A DNA stretch of 64,000 nt from contig JBLDXI010000009.1 of NCBI GenBank assembly GCA_047495785.1, positions 1,798,001-1,862,000 on the forward strand, read 5' to 3'. Positions 21,843-33,059 of the stretch are shown here, piece after piece. The DNA is from Lepidodermella squamata. Its lineage: Eukaryota; Gastrotricha. The notes below the pieces were generated by a model. It did no database searches. It was given only the letters and a program-made list of their open reading frames with translations, and was not told the DNA's origin. The position numbers and the translations under genes are program-made. Every line of letters begins with the position of its first letter. Positions within the stretch are counted from its first letter, which is position 1.

Positions 21843-24800
21843 TTAGACCCTTGAGTCAACCTGTTCAGAGCGGTGCGCTGCATCATCTGAGAAATGTAAA
21901 ATAGATAAGCATCGACCAACGGTTTAGGCACAATAAACTAACCATCTTCGATGAAAGCAGTATTTGCTTTTCCTTTGTTTTTTCGACGAGCCGACGACAG
22001 CACCGGATCCAGTTGATAGGGAGCGAAGCCACCAATTTTCACTCCTGAGTCTTCGGTATCTACAGTGCTCCCTTCGGCAGATGTACCATTAATAGCATCA
22101 AGCATTAGCTCATGAATAAATCGGAATTGCTGTTCAGTCTAAACGGAATTCATAATTATAGGGCAGAGAAACTCAAAGCGGTGGTTACTTGAACTAGTTG
22201 ACGGTATTCCCTCAGTTTCCGAACCACGCCAGTAACGTCCAGCGGCCGACCAGCGGCCAGATCCTGAAGAAGTATATCAATCGCGATGAAAGCACCACTT
22301 CTTCCCACACCGGCGCTGCAGCTGTAAAACATTAAAACATTAAATGACATTCCAATCTCTAATTGACTCAACATACTGCACGACAATAGGCTCGACAACT
22401 TGGCCGGCAGTATGGTTCGCTTGGTTGCGAACCATCTTTATAAACCGTAGCAGATGTCCGCGATTTCGCCCGGATGGCACGCCCTGGTCCGGCCATGCGT
22501 TGAATTGATACTGTCGCAAAGTACGCGTTTGTGACGGCTGCGACTCATCATCGTTCGGAAGGCTTATTCGGAAGTCTCTAATCGTCCAAACACCACTGGA
22601 TGTGTCCCGTGAGTTATCGAAGTCGAAATGGTAATTATCAGTGCTTAAGGCCGGTGACGAGATCTCATCCGACTGACTCACCAACTGAACGTTGAGGGGT
22701 CCGAACGGATGCTCTCCTGCGTCACTGTCGACATGAGGTGGCCAGTAACACTCACATTTCCTTACGCCCCCTTCTTTCATTTTTGTCAGCATTACAATGG
22801 ACCCAACTCGTTGCTGCCAGACCAGACGCCAGAAGTCGGGAATAGTCAATGGTAGAGGTCCTTGAGTCGCAATGTACTCGTGATCAGAACACAACCCGGG
22901 AACGAAGTTGGCGTTGATGTAATCACATCCCTCTCCGTTGAGATCAAACTCGGCCGGAGAATTTTTATCGTCTTCGTCATCGTCATCATTAGATGCCAAC
23001 GACCGTCGCATTACGGCGCTCGGCCACGGCATTAATTTCACACGACTGTGATCATAAGGCAGCACGTTCGTAAACCGGTTTTTCAGTCGATTCACAGGCA
23101 GTTCGGCTGCTATAGTCGGTTGTTGCAATCCAACCAATCTAACTTCATCCCAAATTGTTGCATATCCTATGAAGGGAATACATCCCTGTGAAATAAATCT
23201 TTACATTTTCACTCGTAAAACTAACCAAGTCCGGAATTTTTCTCCAAGCTGCTGACATAGCCACCAAATTTATCTGGCGAGATAGCCCCTGGTGGGAACG
23301 AAGAATTCGTCAGATTAGGTGACGACGGAAACGCATCGTCGGCTAGTGCTAATCCAGGCGGCATTGAGACGTTGGCTTGCCATGTTTGTTTTGGTGTGTT
23401 TCGGCGATAGCGGCGCACTACGAAGATGAGCCCGACAACAAGAACTGCGCCGACAACCACGCCCGCTGCCGCTCCACCGCCCGCGGCGGCGGCATTGTCA
23501 ACAACCGCTGAAGAGGAGGGCGGCGCCTGCGTAGCAATACTTCTGCAAATTGAGAGTAAATCACGTCTGAAAGGCGGATTTGACCGCAGTAAAACAAATA
23601 CCCAGTGGGCGCAACGGCAGGGGCCGTGGCCTCAAATGGCAGCACGCGCTTCGTTGACAGTTGCGAGTTTGCGTCCTTGCCGGAAGGATCCCCTGATGCC
23701 GTTATTGTTATTGCTAGCTCATCGATGGAGTCGTTGTCCAGTTTTTTTATTTCGCAGAATACACGTTCGGAGAACTGAACATTTGACCAATACGCCGGCT
23801 CGCAAACCACTGAGGAGTTCTTCCGAGGGTGAGCCAGCTCTACCCAGAGACGCGCCACCAAATTTGTTTGGGACAAATAGAACGGATTTCGAATGTAAAT
23901 CATAGAGGCGGATATGTTCAGCCAATCGCCGAGTTCGGTCTGTAATTTCGGCCCTATTTATGACAATGCTTAAGAAATATTAGGATATAATCACGAATTT
24001 GCTTGCTTTCAAACGGTATCAGCAAAATGAAAGTGGACACTCGGCAGTCCGAAATATCGAAGATCTTTGCGCCAGACTGCCAATAAACAGACACCTAAAA
24101 CCAATCAAATTATTGAATATGAACTGTCTTGAGGACATACTCCTACCTCATACTGCTTGCCAGGTTTGACCGTGAAATCATAAGAAGTGAAGTTGGTGAT
24201 GTGAGTCTTCGAGCGCTCTTCGCTCAGCTCACGGTAAGATACCGTGTACGCCATCTGACTATCCTTAGACGGAAATACAACCCAAGAGCATCGACCGTAT
24301 ATTTCGTTCCTCTCGAAATCCGGGGGTCTGCAATCTAAGTTTTCCACTGAACGGTCGCAAAACTCGGGTCCACTTGTCGTCGATTGCAAATTCCCATTGC
24401 TCGTGGTAGAGGTTTTCGATGAAACGACAGGTGTCGTCGTGCTGAAGTAAACACCACTAGTGGTTACTTTGTAAGTAATAGCGGTTGATGGGATTTTTGC
24501 TGTGGTTATAAACACGGTTGTTTTGACAGAGGCAACGGTTGAGGTCAGCGCTGTCGTGGAGCTATTAGTCGTAGCAGTGGTTAACATTTCTGGTGTCCTG
24601 GTTGGCACAGTAATCGACGTCACGTTTGACAACGCGCTATTGTATGCGATTGTTGAGGTAGTCGGAATCGCAGTGGAGCGTACAAGCGTTGCGTTTAATT
24701 CATTTATCTGACTTTTTGGAATCAGCCTAGTAGCGTTAATTTCGGATTCGGAATTAGATAGCGGTGATATTATATCAGGCATCGCAGTTTCATTGTTGAA

Positions 24801-25589
24801 CGTGGCATTTTTTACTCCGGACTTGATGACAGAATGTTTGGTAACAACGGTACTAGTTTGAACTTCTGTAATCGGATGTACTCGCTCTGATGATGCACTC
24901 GGCGTTGATGAAGAAGGTAGATCGGACTGAAAATCAGCAGTCTTAGAATGTTTACTAGACAGCACCGGACTTGGCAAAGACAAAGTTGATGTCAATAAAT
25001 TAGCATAAATCGACTTGCTATGGATTACGGTTGAAATGGTCACCACTTTCGGAGAAGTAGTTGTGAAATTCGAGAAGTTACTAGGCGACTGAACCTGTTC
25101 ACTGGCATTGAAATCCATTCCCTTTACTGATGAATTTCTCGTAATTGAGGTCTTATCCAAGGTTTCATTGCCAACAAACGCTTTAGAAATGGCATTTTCT
25201 GTCAAATTAGCATTTTCAGGGACTGCAACTGATTTTGCAAGCCCCCGAGTAGCGTTTTTGAAATCAGATTTTTTATCATAAATATTGCCTTTCGGCAATT
25301 TCGAAATTGAAAAATCAGGAGAGCCGATTTTTGTTGTTGCATTGACATATGCCGCGGAAGAAGAATTTATCGGCAGGCTGGTTGGTCCGATGGAAAATAC
25401 GCCGCGAGGTAGTCCGCTTCTTATGTTCAGAACGTTCCGAGAGGCGGCGGCAACTTTTCCAGAGCTGAATGTGGCATTTTTTTCCACCGGCAGCGAATTA
25501 GATCCCGATTTTAAAATGAACGCATCCAACTTGACCGAAATTCCAAAAATAGCGAGCAACAGACAGGACTGAGCAAAAGCCAACTCCAT
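21843..25589 (-). CDS. Receptor-type protein tyrosine phosphatase, single catalytic domain, mucin-like ectodomain
   Basis: Eight exons: 25589-24147, 24094-23995, 23953-23602, 23542-23226, 23166-22377, 22321-22189, 22138-21943 and 21886-21843; 1124 residues, all phases consistent. A signal peptide ([18 protein letters not shown]) leads a ~400-residue Ser/Thr-rich region with many N-glycosylation sequons. A Cys-containing beta-rich membrane-proximal region follows, then a Gly/Ala/Val membrane span near 659-673 with an RRYRRN stop-transfer. The PTP domain (about 740-1090) has all key motifs: KNRF, DYINAN, TQGPL, WPDQGVP, the active-site loop [10 protein letters not shown] with Cys1002, and a Q-loop QTEQQ. 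The intron splits the active-site His codon. One catalytic domain and one span suggest the R3 group (DEP-1/PTP10D-like), but I see no clear FN3 repeats. The junctions at 23954-23994 and 21887-21942 are the least certain. Confidence 0.85.
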
Positions 25590-26699
25590 CTATTGAATTC
25601 CGCAGACAGACCTTGAATGTTTAATCCATCACGAAAACTTCATTTTCATTAAAATTCGCAAGGAAGCCTATTTAATGCGCATATTCGGTGTATTCTTCAT
25701 GTTATTATAATTAGTCATTTTCCACGCTCGCGTAATACGAATGTTATACTTCACACTTTACCTATCAGGAAACAAGATTACAAACTGGAAAGATTCCGTT
25801 GACTCTCTACCATCAAAATTCGTTCTGTCTAGCAATGTATTTCTTCGCTCTCCGGATGGAATAATTCATTTTCAAAACTAATTTAAACTGAAAGTATACT
25901 GTCTTTTCTGAGATGCACTAGTGGTTGTTAAGCTCGTATGCGCGTTTTGGTGGATGGGTTTCTAACTTCAAACACAAAATAAGGCCTGAAAGGGGAAAAG
26001 GCGCCACGATTTTCTTACCTATCACGGGGAGAACAATATTTGCAATATCTGACAGATTAGGAGGGGAGAGGGGAGGTCGGTTTGGACTTTACACTGGTCA
26101 TCTGTCAATATCGTTATAGAGCACGGCGAAAAAGCGCAAGTTATATTGAGTTAAAAGGTTTTTCAATAAAACAGAGTATAAGAAAAGGCACATGAAAGAA
26201 TATAATGCAAATATAATATAATACTTACCTAATAGAATACATTTTATCTGACTTCTGATTCTGATCTGATGCTGCAAGCGTTTTAATCAAGTCCTGGCAC
26301 AGGCGTTGACTGCGCTAAACAATAAACAACGAAAAACTTGCGGAACCCATAACCAACTCCACCCCAGGACAAGGCAACAGACAACAAGACCTCATCCGAG
26401 ACGGCCGAGACAGCCTGAGGGCGGTGAGTTCGACTTTTCGTCTCGGCCAACATACTGGGCCGCGCAAATGAGAAAAATAACATATAAATATTTCTAATGC
26501 ATATCAATAAATAAGTAAAAATATGTAAAAAACACAATTTGAAATATTTGTTCATATTATGCGTCACAAAATTATGAAAATATGGCGGTAAAACAAAGTT
26601 TGAAACGTGGGTTTTTTCACCAAAAATAAAACCATAATAAAAATATTGATCCAAAACTCATATTATGTCATCCAATTATGACATTTCTTGGCCCTTAAT
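25590..26699. other. Intergenic, no gene seen
   Basis: AT-rich upstream region of the phosphatase. A GC-richer stretch at about 26380-26470 repeats GAGACGGCCGAGAC and its complement and may be repeat-derived. Confidence 0.4.
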
Positions 26700-27050
26700 T
26701 TCATCGTCTGATAAGCATGAAGCCTGCTGGTGGGAAATCTTAAAACGCTGAAGTAGTTGCGCTCCGTCGTTGACCTGAGCAGACGACACGGTTGTATCCG
26801 CAGAGGCCGCTTAAGGATGCACACGTGGGCTGCCATACCTCTCAATGGTTGTCTCGCTCGAGAGCCGGGGAAACCCACAGGTCGATTGACGGTCTTCTAC
26901 GAAAAGGCTTACATAAACTCGAGCGGGGTTTGGCACCACATCCAATGGTGTCGGGTCTTCATTAGAGTGGGAGGAGAGAGTTGGCAGCCAGCTCACTCTC
27001 GGATCTTCCAAACCTGTCATCATCAACATCATCATCATTATAACTTATAT
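26700..27050. repeat. Possible non-LTR retroelement 3' end with ATC-repeat tail
   Basis: A GC-richer block differing in composition from its flanks ends in a CATCATCAACATCATCATCA run, as seen at 3' tails of some LINE/SINE elements. No RT motif is visible, so the class is a guess. Confidence 0.3.
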
Positions 27051-27765
27051 TTGTCAGTTAGCTCAAAATAAGCTTTTTTGTCCAGGGTAACACCTCGCAG
27101 CTTTTCATGGCTCTATTGCTTTCCGTGTAATCGCGTGGTGGAAGGAGCTGCCGAGTGAGTTGCTATCATCGTCTGACATTTTCAGAATGTTACTGAAAAG
27201 GAAGCTGGAAATGAAATCCGTATCATAAAAAAACCCATGTCATTCTGTCTATATGTAGTATATGTGTATATAGCCCTAACATATACTTGGTATATGAAAT
27301 AATAATAATCACATCATTCAGTTACCAAAGTGTTATTGTTTTTCGGGTGTCGCAGCGTCTAATTGTTTATTTTGTACGATCAAAAGAACGAATTAGTGTT
27401 ATTAGTGCTATGTGCAAAGTGAACAGTAAACGACAAAGTTTGAACTATTAGTTGAATAGCAGTTAGATTTCGATCAAACCCACCATCAGGCGACTGCCCT
27501 GGTTCCCAAGCCTGAATTACCATAAATACCTCTTTTATTTCGTTATCATAAAGAGTGTTATGTCAGATCCCGCGTGCGATGAGCCGCGAAATTCTATCCA
27601 CCTTGTTATCTTGCTATCTCTCGCAAGTTAGAATTTGATGTTTGAAGGTTGCGATTATTCCGCAATCCGCAGCTGTGCAAATGGCAATTTATCGTTACCG
27701 TTGCCTTTTTCTTTACCATTATCTTTTCTCGCCATTAGACGATTTATCAGGATTTTTGTGGCGAA
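27051..27765. other. Intergenic upstream of GRPEL1
   Basis: AT-rich with poly-purine and TATATG runs; nothing coding. An acceptor-like TTTATCAG lies 15 nt before the GRPEL1 ATG. Confidence 0.4.
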
Positions 27766-28628
27766 ATGTCCTTCTTGCGCCATTCGCTATTCCGGGCATT
27801 CAGTGGCTCAGCAAATATTGATATCGCACGGTACTGTTTCCAATTTCAATTGGAGGCGTTACAAAACTTATTTTGATTAGATCATCCAAGAAGCATTTCA
27901 TCTTCGCCGCTCAAGCTGTCCGATATTCTTCAACTTCTACGAAAAAAGAAAGTGAAGAAAGTGCACCTGAAAATATTCAGCAACCAGGAGTTTCTAACGA
28001 ATCGTCATGTCAAGGCTGTAACGATTTATCGCGTCAACTTGCTGACTCTTTGAAGGCATCTGAAATACATTGTCCGCATAACTTAGCTTACCTTGAAACA
28101 TATTACAGGAACAAAAGGAGATCGAAGCTCGAGTGTCTGACCTGACTGATAAATACAAGCGAGCTCTTGCTGAAATGGAGAATGTCCGCCATCGACTTAT
28201 GAAGCAAGCTGATGATGCCAGATTGTTTGCGGTGCAATCATTCGCGAAAGATCTGCTTGTAGTTGCGGACTCTCTCAATCAGGCTGCTAAGAGTGTATCA
28301 ACAGCTTCGTCAAAAATTAATGATGATGGAAATTTTCGCGCGCTATATGATGGCCTTGTTTTGACGGATAATCAGCTACATCAGGTCATCTATTTAGCAC
28401 CTAGAGTTTCTAAATCTATTAGGTTATTTACAGGTTTTCGGGAAGCATGGGCTCTCAAAAGTCAGTCCCGCAGTTGGTGAAAAATTTGATCCCAAAGTTC
28501 ACGAAGCTCTATTTCAACAAGATCCCACGAAAGGTGAAGCTAGCGGCACCATTGCAGTAGTACAAAAGGTTGGATATGTACTTCGTGAGAGATGCATTCG
28601 TCCCGCTGTCGTTGGAGTCTTCAAATAA
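27766..28628 (+). CDS. GRPEL1: Mitochondrial GrpE nucleotide-exchange factor
   Basis: Four exons, 27766-27830, 27881-28055, 28109-28384 and 28434-28628, give 236 residues. The N-terminus (MSFLRHSLFRAFSGSANIDIA) is basic and amphipathic, as for a matrix-targeting peptide. The long dimer helix follows (EIEARVSDLTDKYKRALAEMENVR), with the GrpE landmark ENVRHRLMKQ. The C-terminal beta domain carries FDPKVHEALFQ, GTIAVVQKVGYVLRERCIRPA and VGVFK. It releases ADP from mitochondrial Hsp70 during protein import. The intron 28056-28108 starts with GC instead of GT; that boundary is the only one found that keeps the coiled-coil frame. Human GRPEL1 has 217 residues. Confidence 0.9.
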
Positions 28629-28789
28629 CTCGACCGGTTAATTGAGACGTTTGTTGTTGGTGTCCAATGACTATTGATAATCGCTTCGCCAGCGACCGAA
28701 ATTTTTAAAAATTGTAGATCATATATGGAAATAATTGAGCGAAATGTTAATATTCAGTAAAATAACCGACAGTATCCTTCTTTATCTCA

Positions 28790-29063
28790 TTACAAGGTTG
28801 TGATGCTCTTGAATCGCTCTGGAAGAGGTTGAAGCGATTCGAGAACACATGTCAGCTTTTTTACATACATGGCAGGTGTAGGAGTTAACGGATGGGCTTC
28901 CATGCGCCTCATCCAGTCGTTTAGGTTGCTTACTAGCATCGAGACAAGCGGGCGAGCAACAAATAAACGACGAATAATCAAGCAGCGAATTCAAGCAATT
29001 CAAACATTCGTTGATGAAATTGAGCGCTATAAGTTTATTTCTGACGATTCGGTTATTTTCCAT
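28790..29063 (-). CDS. Small unassigned protein-like reading frame, possibly frameshifted
   Basis: Two overlapping minus-strand frames look protein-like. An ATG at 29063 opens a helical stretch (MENNRIVRNKLIALNFINE). About 80 bases later the neighbouring frame gives an amphipathic segment (NLNDWMRRMEAHPLTP ... ESLQPLPERF) ending at 28790. The two would join only with an indel or a very short intron. I do not recognise the family. A competing plus-strand frame at 28869-29069 is also open. It may be a decayed small gene. Confidence 0.2.
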
Positions 29064-29309
29064 ATGTAACTATCTTCAGGGATACAGAGGATGAATTTTC
29101 TCATGAAGTTAAAATTGTAAAATTAAGGCGGATAATTTAAATTAGTGATAGTAAGGATTATAAGCCTAATCTGATCCAGTAAATACGATTAATCTCTAAC
29201 TAAAGTTATCTCGGCCTGGCTCGCCTGCACAGCTCATGAAAAATAAGCTCCATGAAGAGTTTCGCCTTGATTGAATCGGTTTGTTTATTCATATTCGGTT
29301 TCAGCTCCG

Positions 29310-30335
29310 TATCGCAAACATCTCCAAGACAAGGCAGTCCCATTTGTTGCGTCCTTTCATTAATACTCTAAAGTTCTTATCAATTGCCTCCTTTGCAACG
29401 CCATGACTTTGCATGTGCTTGCCAATATCCGTATATCTGTGCCCACGTTCAACTCGTTAGTGTAGGTGTCGAGACGTCATCCCGACATAATCGGCATCGC
29501 ACCGATCACATTTAAAGTACCGTCAACTGTCAAGCGACTTTGACGGTGGGGTCACTTTGCCATGGGAAAATGGGGTGACTTAAGCATAGCAATTCTCGAA
29601 GGTAGCCATGCTGATACCCCTCGAGTGGGGTACCCTAGGATGGCCCTAGAAAAGGCAAGCATTGATGTGTATACTACACGTCAATCGGTCGCCTTACCTG
29701 GTGATTAAAGACAGGTGAAGTTTATGAAATTTTTTGTTTTTTTGGCAAAATTACAATGACTCCGCAGTTAAGCAGGTGAGATCGAAATGATTGCACTCCG
29801 TCACATTTGGGCTGCCTTCTATGCGGGCTATCCAACGGTTACCCCACTCGAGGGGTATCAGCCTGGCTACCTTCGAGAATTGATGCTTAAGTCACCCCAT
29901 TTTCGCATGGCAAAGTGACCCCACCGTCAAAGTCGCTTGACAGTTGACAGTAATACACGACTCGCTGCTCGTTGATGATAGACGGCTTCGTCTCTTTGGG
30001 ACGAAAATTCTCGATGACCTTCCTGCTGACAAATATGGGTTCCAAACCCAGTTCAACCTTATTGCTGAGATCTCTCAATTGCCGTTTTACTATCCTAGAA
30101 GCTTTTTCATCGATGTAGGGAATAGGTTTCTGCGCCTTCTGATTTCTTATCCTCGCTGGATTTAGGTTTGCCAATTTCACCATTAATTTACCATCATCGA
30201 GAATTTTCGTCCCAAAGAGCCGACAATATGGGTCTCATGGCAAGCTCCTTCTCGTGGGTCTTGGGCAAACCTCTGAGGTGCACACGTCTGGCACCCTTGC
30301 TGTACACCAGTTCGGCAATCGCCTTACAGCTTCTT
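29310..30335 (-). mobile_element. Penelope-like retroelement relic (RT fragment plus GIY-YIG endonuclease), rearranged
   Basis: Reading the minus strand, about 30335-30215 encodes a reverse-transcriptase finger piece with HLRGLPKTHEKELAMRPIL, close to the GLPK.HK...RPI pattern of Penelope elements. About 30183-29950 encodes the linker ending NEQRVVYY. After a MITE, 29516-29310 continues as FKCDRCDADYVG with a broken RHLH*, then HRYTDIGKHM and DCLVLEM, the Cys-containing GIY-YIG domain typical of these elements. The RT core is missing and there are stop codons, so it is dead. A 26 bp perfect inverted repeat (29993-30018 and 30196-30221) marks an internal inversion. Confidence 0.78.
29520..29949. 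mobile_element. MITE inserted in the Penelope-like GIY-YIG domain
   Basis: A 430 bp insertion with ~110 bp terminal inverted repeats (GTCAACTGTCAAGCGAC start), flanked by GTA at 29517-29519 and 29950-29952. Removing it together with one GTA rejoins the endonuclease frame across VVYY and FKCD, which proves the boundaries. No coding capacity. A 3 bp duplication fits several DNA-transposon superfamilies. Confidence 0.83.
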
Positions 30336-31197
30336 TACCGTCTCGTTTAGCTGTTTTTCACGCTCGAGGGTGATAGAATTACAGAAATCTTACAAGAAGA
30401 ACTGAGGTCAAAATTGGATTGCTATCTCAAAACAGAGTTTACTGCGCAGAGCAAACAAGCACGATCGGTTTGGTCACCATTCCGTTAAATGACCTGTCTA
30501 GTCATTATAGGACGGCTACATTGGAAGCACAACGCGATTGAGTCCGGATTCCGAAAAGGAGCTGAAGAACATGTTTCATAGATGTACATTTCCTGCAAAG
30601 ATAGCTCGGCCCCATGTTTGCCGAGTGCTTAACTTTGCACTCCCGAAAAAGGTATCCAGGGAAGATGTCATGGCGGCGTTTGAGCGCGGGTACTGGGAGT
30701 TGTACTGGGAATCGGAGGAAAGCGACTTCTCGAACTGGCTGTGAAGGACCAACTATTCCTCTTCCCTCTATTCTTCCCTCTCTCTGTTCCAATCTGTCTT
30801 CCAATCTTCCAGATTGCCTGACGCGGCGCTCTTCCTTTTCTTCCCTTTTATAGAAGAATTTCTGGTGTTTAGAGTCACTGACGAGCCAATCAGCTCGCGA
30901 CAAATTTCAATTTGAAAATTATTAAGGCGCATTTTTTATTGTGTTGCTGCGCAGAAAGCGATTTTATTGTCGCACACACAAAAATGCGTGCATTATTACC
31001 TATTTTGTGTGTGTGTGTTTGTGTATTTGAAACGCAAAATGCAGTGAATGAATACTCAGAAGCTGAAAACAACAGAATCACATCTCTCTCAGCGCAAAAG
31101 CCGCTCGTGCTGCATTTTATTTGACACGAATGACGAATGACGAATGACGAGAGGCAAACCCGCTTAGATACAGCCGCAGAGACTTTTTCCGGGATGT
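30336..31197. other. Unassigned sequence between repeats
   Basis: A plus-strand frame at 30538-30744 (68 codons) and a longer minus-strand frame overlap here. Neither has a family resemblance or an intron context. A GTGTGTGTGTTTGTGT run is at 31010-31025. Confidence 0.3.
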
Positions 31198-31787
31198 CTG
31201 TACTTGCACAAACGATTTTGCACAAAATGACTTGCACAAATGCACATGCATGTATGTATGTATGTATGTATAATAGCGTTGGATTCGCACTAAGGCGGTC
31301 TTCCATCCAACGGACGCAGATGGGCGCGTCGAGGTAAGGTGGCGAGTTACCTCTTCTTTGTGTAGACGAAATCGTCCACAAAATTGTTTGCACAAACTCA
31401 ATTTTCCAAGCGGAATCGATTTGAATATGAAAATTGAATGTACCGAATTGAAGGCAAAGCCATCTGGCATCAAAGACCGATTTCGGGACCTGCCTTATGA
31501 GATATTTTAACGCGTCTGATTCGAATTTAAATTACAAGGGGTGGCGAGTTTCACGTTCGGACCCTCGCCAACGATGAATTGATTGAATTAAGCTAAAATC
31601 AATCAGTCAATGATGCCATGCCCATTTTTTCTGCTAGTATTACTCAAGATCGCGCTGCCCTTGCATTAGCCAGCTTCGCTACGCATTGAATGATGAAATC
31701 CGCTTAGAAAATTGAGTTTGTGCAACAAGTTCTGTGCAACTGCATTTGTGCAGGTGATTTTGTGCATAATTGTTTGTGCAAGTACAG
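31198..31787. mobile_element. Inverted-repeat element with TGCACAAA motifs
   Basis: The left end (CTGTACTTGCACAAAC...) and the right end are inverted copies over ~55 bp, and a second inverted match (ACAAACTCAATTTTCC at ~31391 and ~31702) lies further in. TTGCACAAA occurs repeatedly. No clear target duplication. An ATGT microsatellite at 31248-31272 sits inside. No coding capacity. Confidence 0.55.
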
Positions 31788-32064
31788 GTAAATCCTTTTT
31801 CCGCAGTGTGCTTATATAAACTTTTTGTTGTTCGGTTTTTAGTGTTTATTATCGCAACAGGTGTCAGTAGTGTGTTTCTATTCTGACGTCAGAGATTCAT
31901 CAATACTTGAGCGCGAGTTCAGCAACGGCAAAACCACACGCGAAACAAAACTCATTCACTTGTAGTCAACCAAAAAATGGAAAAAACCGAACCTTGCGAG
32001 CTTCATCATCATCTCTTGCTTTATTATTTCGAACGCACAAATAATGGTTATAACATAGAAACAG

Positions 32065-32664
32065 GGTTGTGTGCGAAAAGAGCAAGCGAAATAAGAGCAA
32101 TGATATTAGAGCAATGACATGAGAGCAAAACGAAATAAGAGCAACGAGATAAGAGCAAGATGACATAAGAGCAATTATATTATATTGGTTTTACACTGTG
32201 AATGTATGACTTAGGAGCAAGCGAAAAAAGCGCAGCGAAAAAAGAGCAAGCGATATGAGAGCAAACGAAAAGAGAGCAAACGAAATAAGAGCATAACGAG
32301 ATAAGAGCAATGTAATAAAAAGAGCAATTTTTTGGTACATTGATATGGCAAAAAAGGGCGTCAAGCACGCGATGTTGCTCATTATTTTTCATTAGCAGCC
32401 CCAAAGCCAATCAAAAAAGCGGGTTTCGTTGCCAATTCTTCGAAGAAAAAAACTGATTGGGCGCGTGCGAACTTATGATAGTGGGACGAAAGCTTGACAG
32501 AAAAAATGGCCGCATAGAAGAATAACATTTATATAGCAACTAGAAATAACAATATTGCTCTTATATTAAATTGCTCTTATCTCGTTGCTCTTATTTCGTT
32601 TTGCTCTTATGTCATTGCTCTTATATCATTGCTCTTATTTCGCTTGCTCTTTTCGCACACAACC
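32065..32664. mobile_element. 600 bp inverted-repeat element whose ends are arrays of an AAGAGCAA minisatellite
   Basis: The ends start GGTTGTGTGCGAAAAGAGCA and are inverted copies for ~125 bp. Each arm is built from tandem ~15 bp units of form (A/G)AGAGCAAnnnnATA. Perfect 8 bp direct repeats AGAAACAG flank it (32057-32064 and 32665-32672), giving exact boundaries. No transposase. Termini starting GG with an 8 bp duplication recall Merlin or hAT-type elements; the class is inferred only. Confidence 0.85.
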
Positions 32665-32672
32665 AGAAACAG

Positions 32673-33059
32673 AAGTGCGATAGAAAAAAACCATGTAGAC
32701 TGAAGGGTAATACCAGCAGCAGTAACAACCGGGTTAATTAACAGCACATCAAAAGAGGGAGACGCAAAAGACACAGAAATTTACTAGACAGTCTTATTCC
32801 ACGCACGCACGCGCAACAAACAACGAATCGACAGAGAACAGAGCTCTATGACAACCACGACTGCGGAAATATGAAAAGAGCAGGAATGAGAGCAGCAGTA
32901 TTATCAGGGTTGTAATATTATAAGCGACATCTCAACAGGTATTTATTCAACCACAACCGCAACACGACAAGCTCGATGATAATAACGACGAAAATTACGA
33001 CTCTGTCGGATATTACTACTAAGTACAAAACAAACGACTGTGTGCACTTTGCTTGTTAT
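32673..33059. other. Intergenic, no gene seen
   Basis: Spacer downstream of the GIY-YIG gene. Contains scattered CAG triplets and AT-rich tracts. Confidence 0.4.

Noticed and set aside
29520-32664. Repeated units as a possible CRISPR array
   Set aside because: Repeats are mirrored transposon ends with no regular spacers, in a eukaryotic genome.
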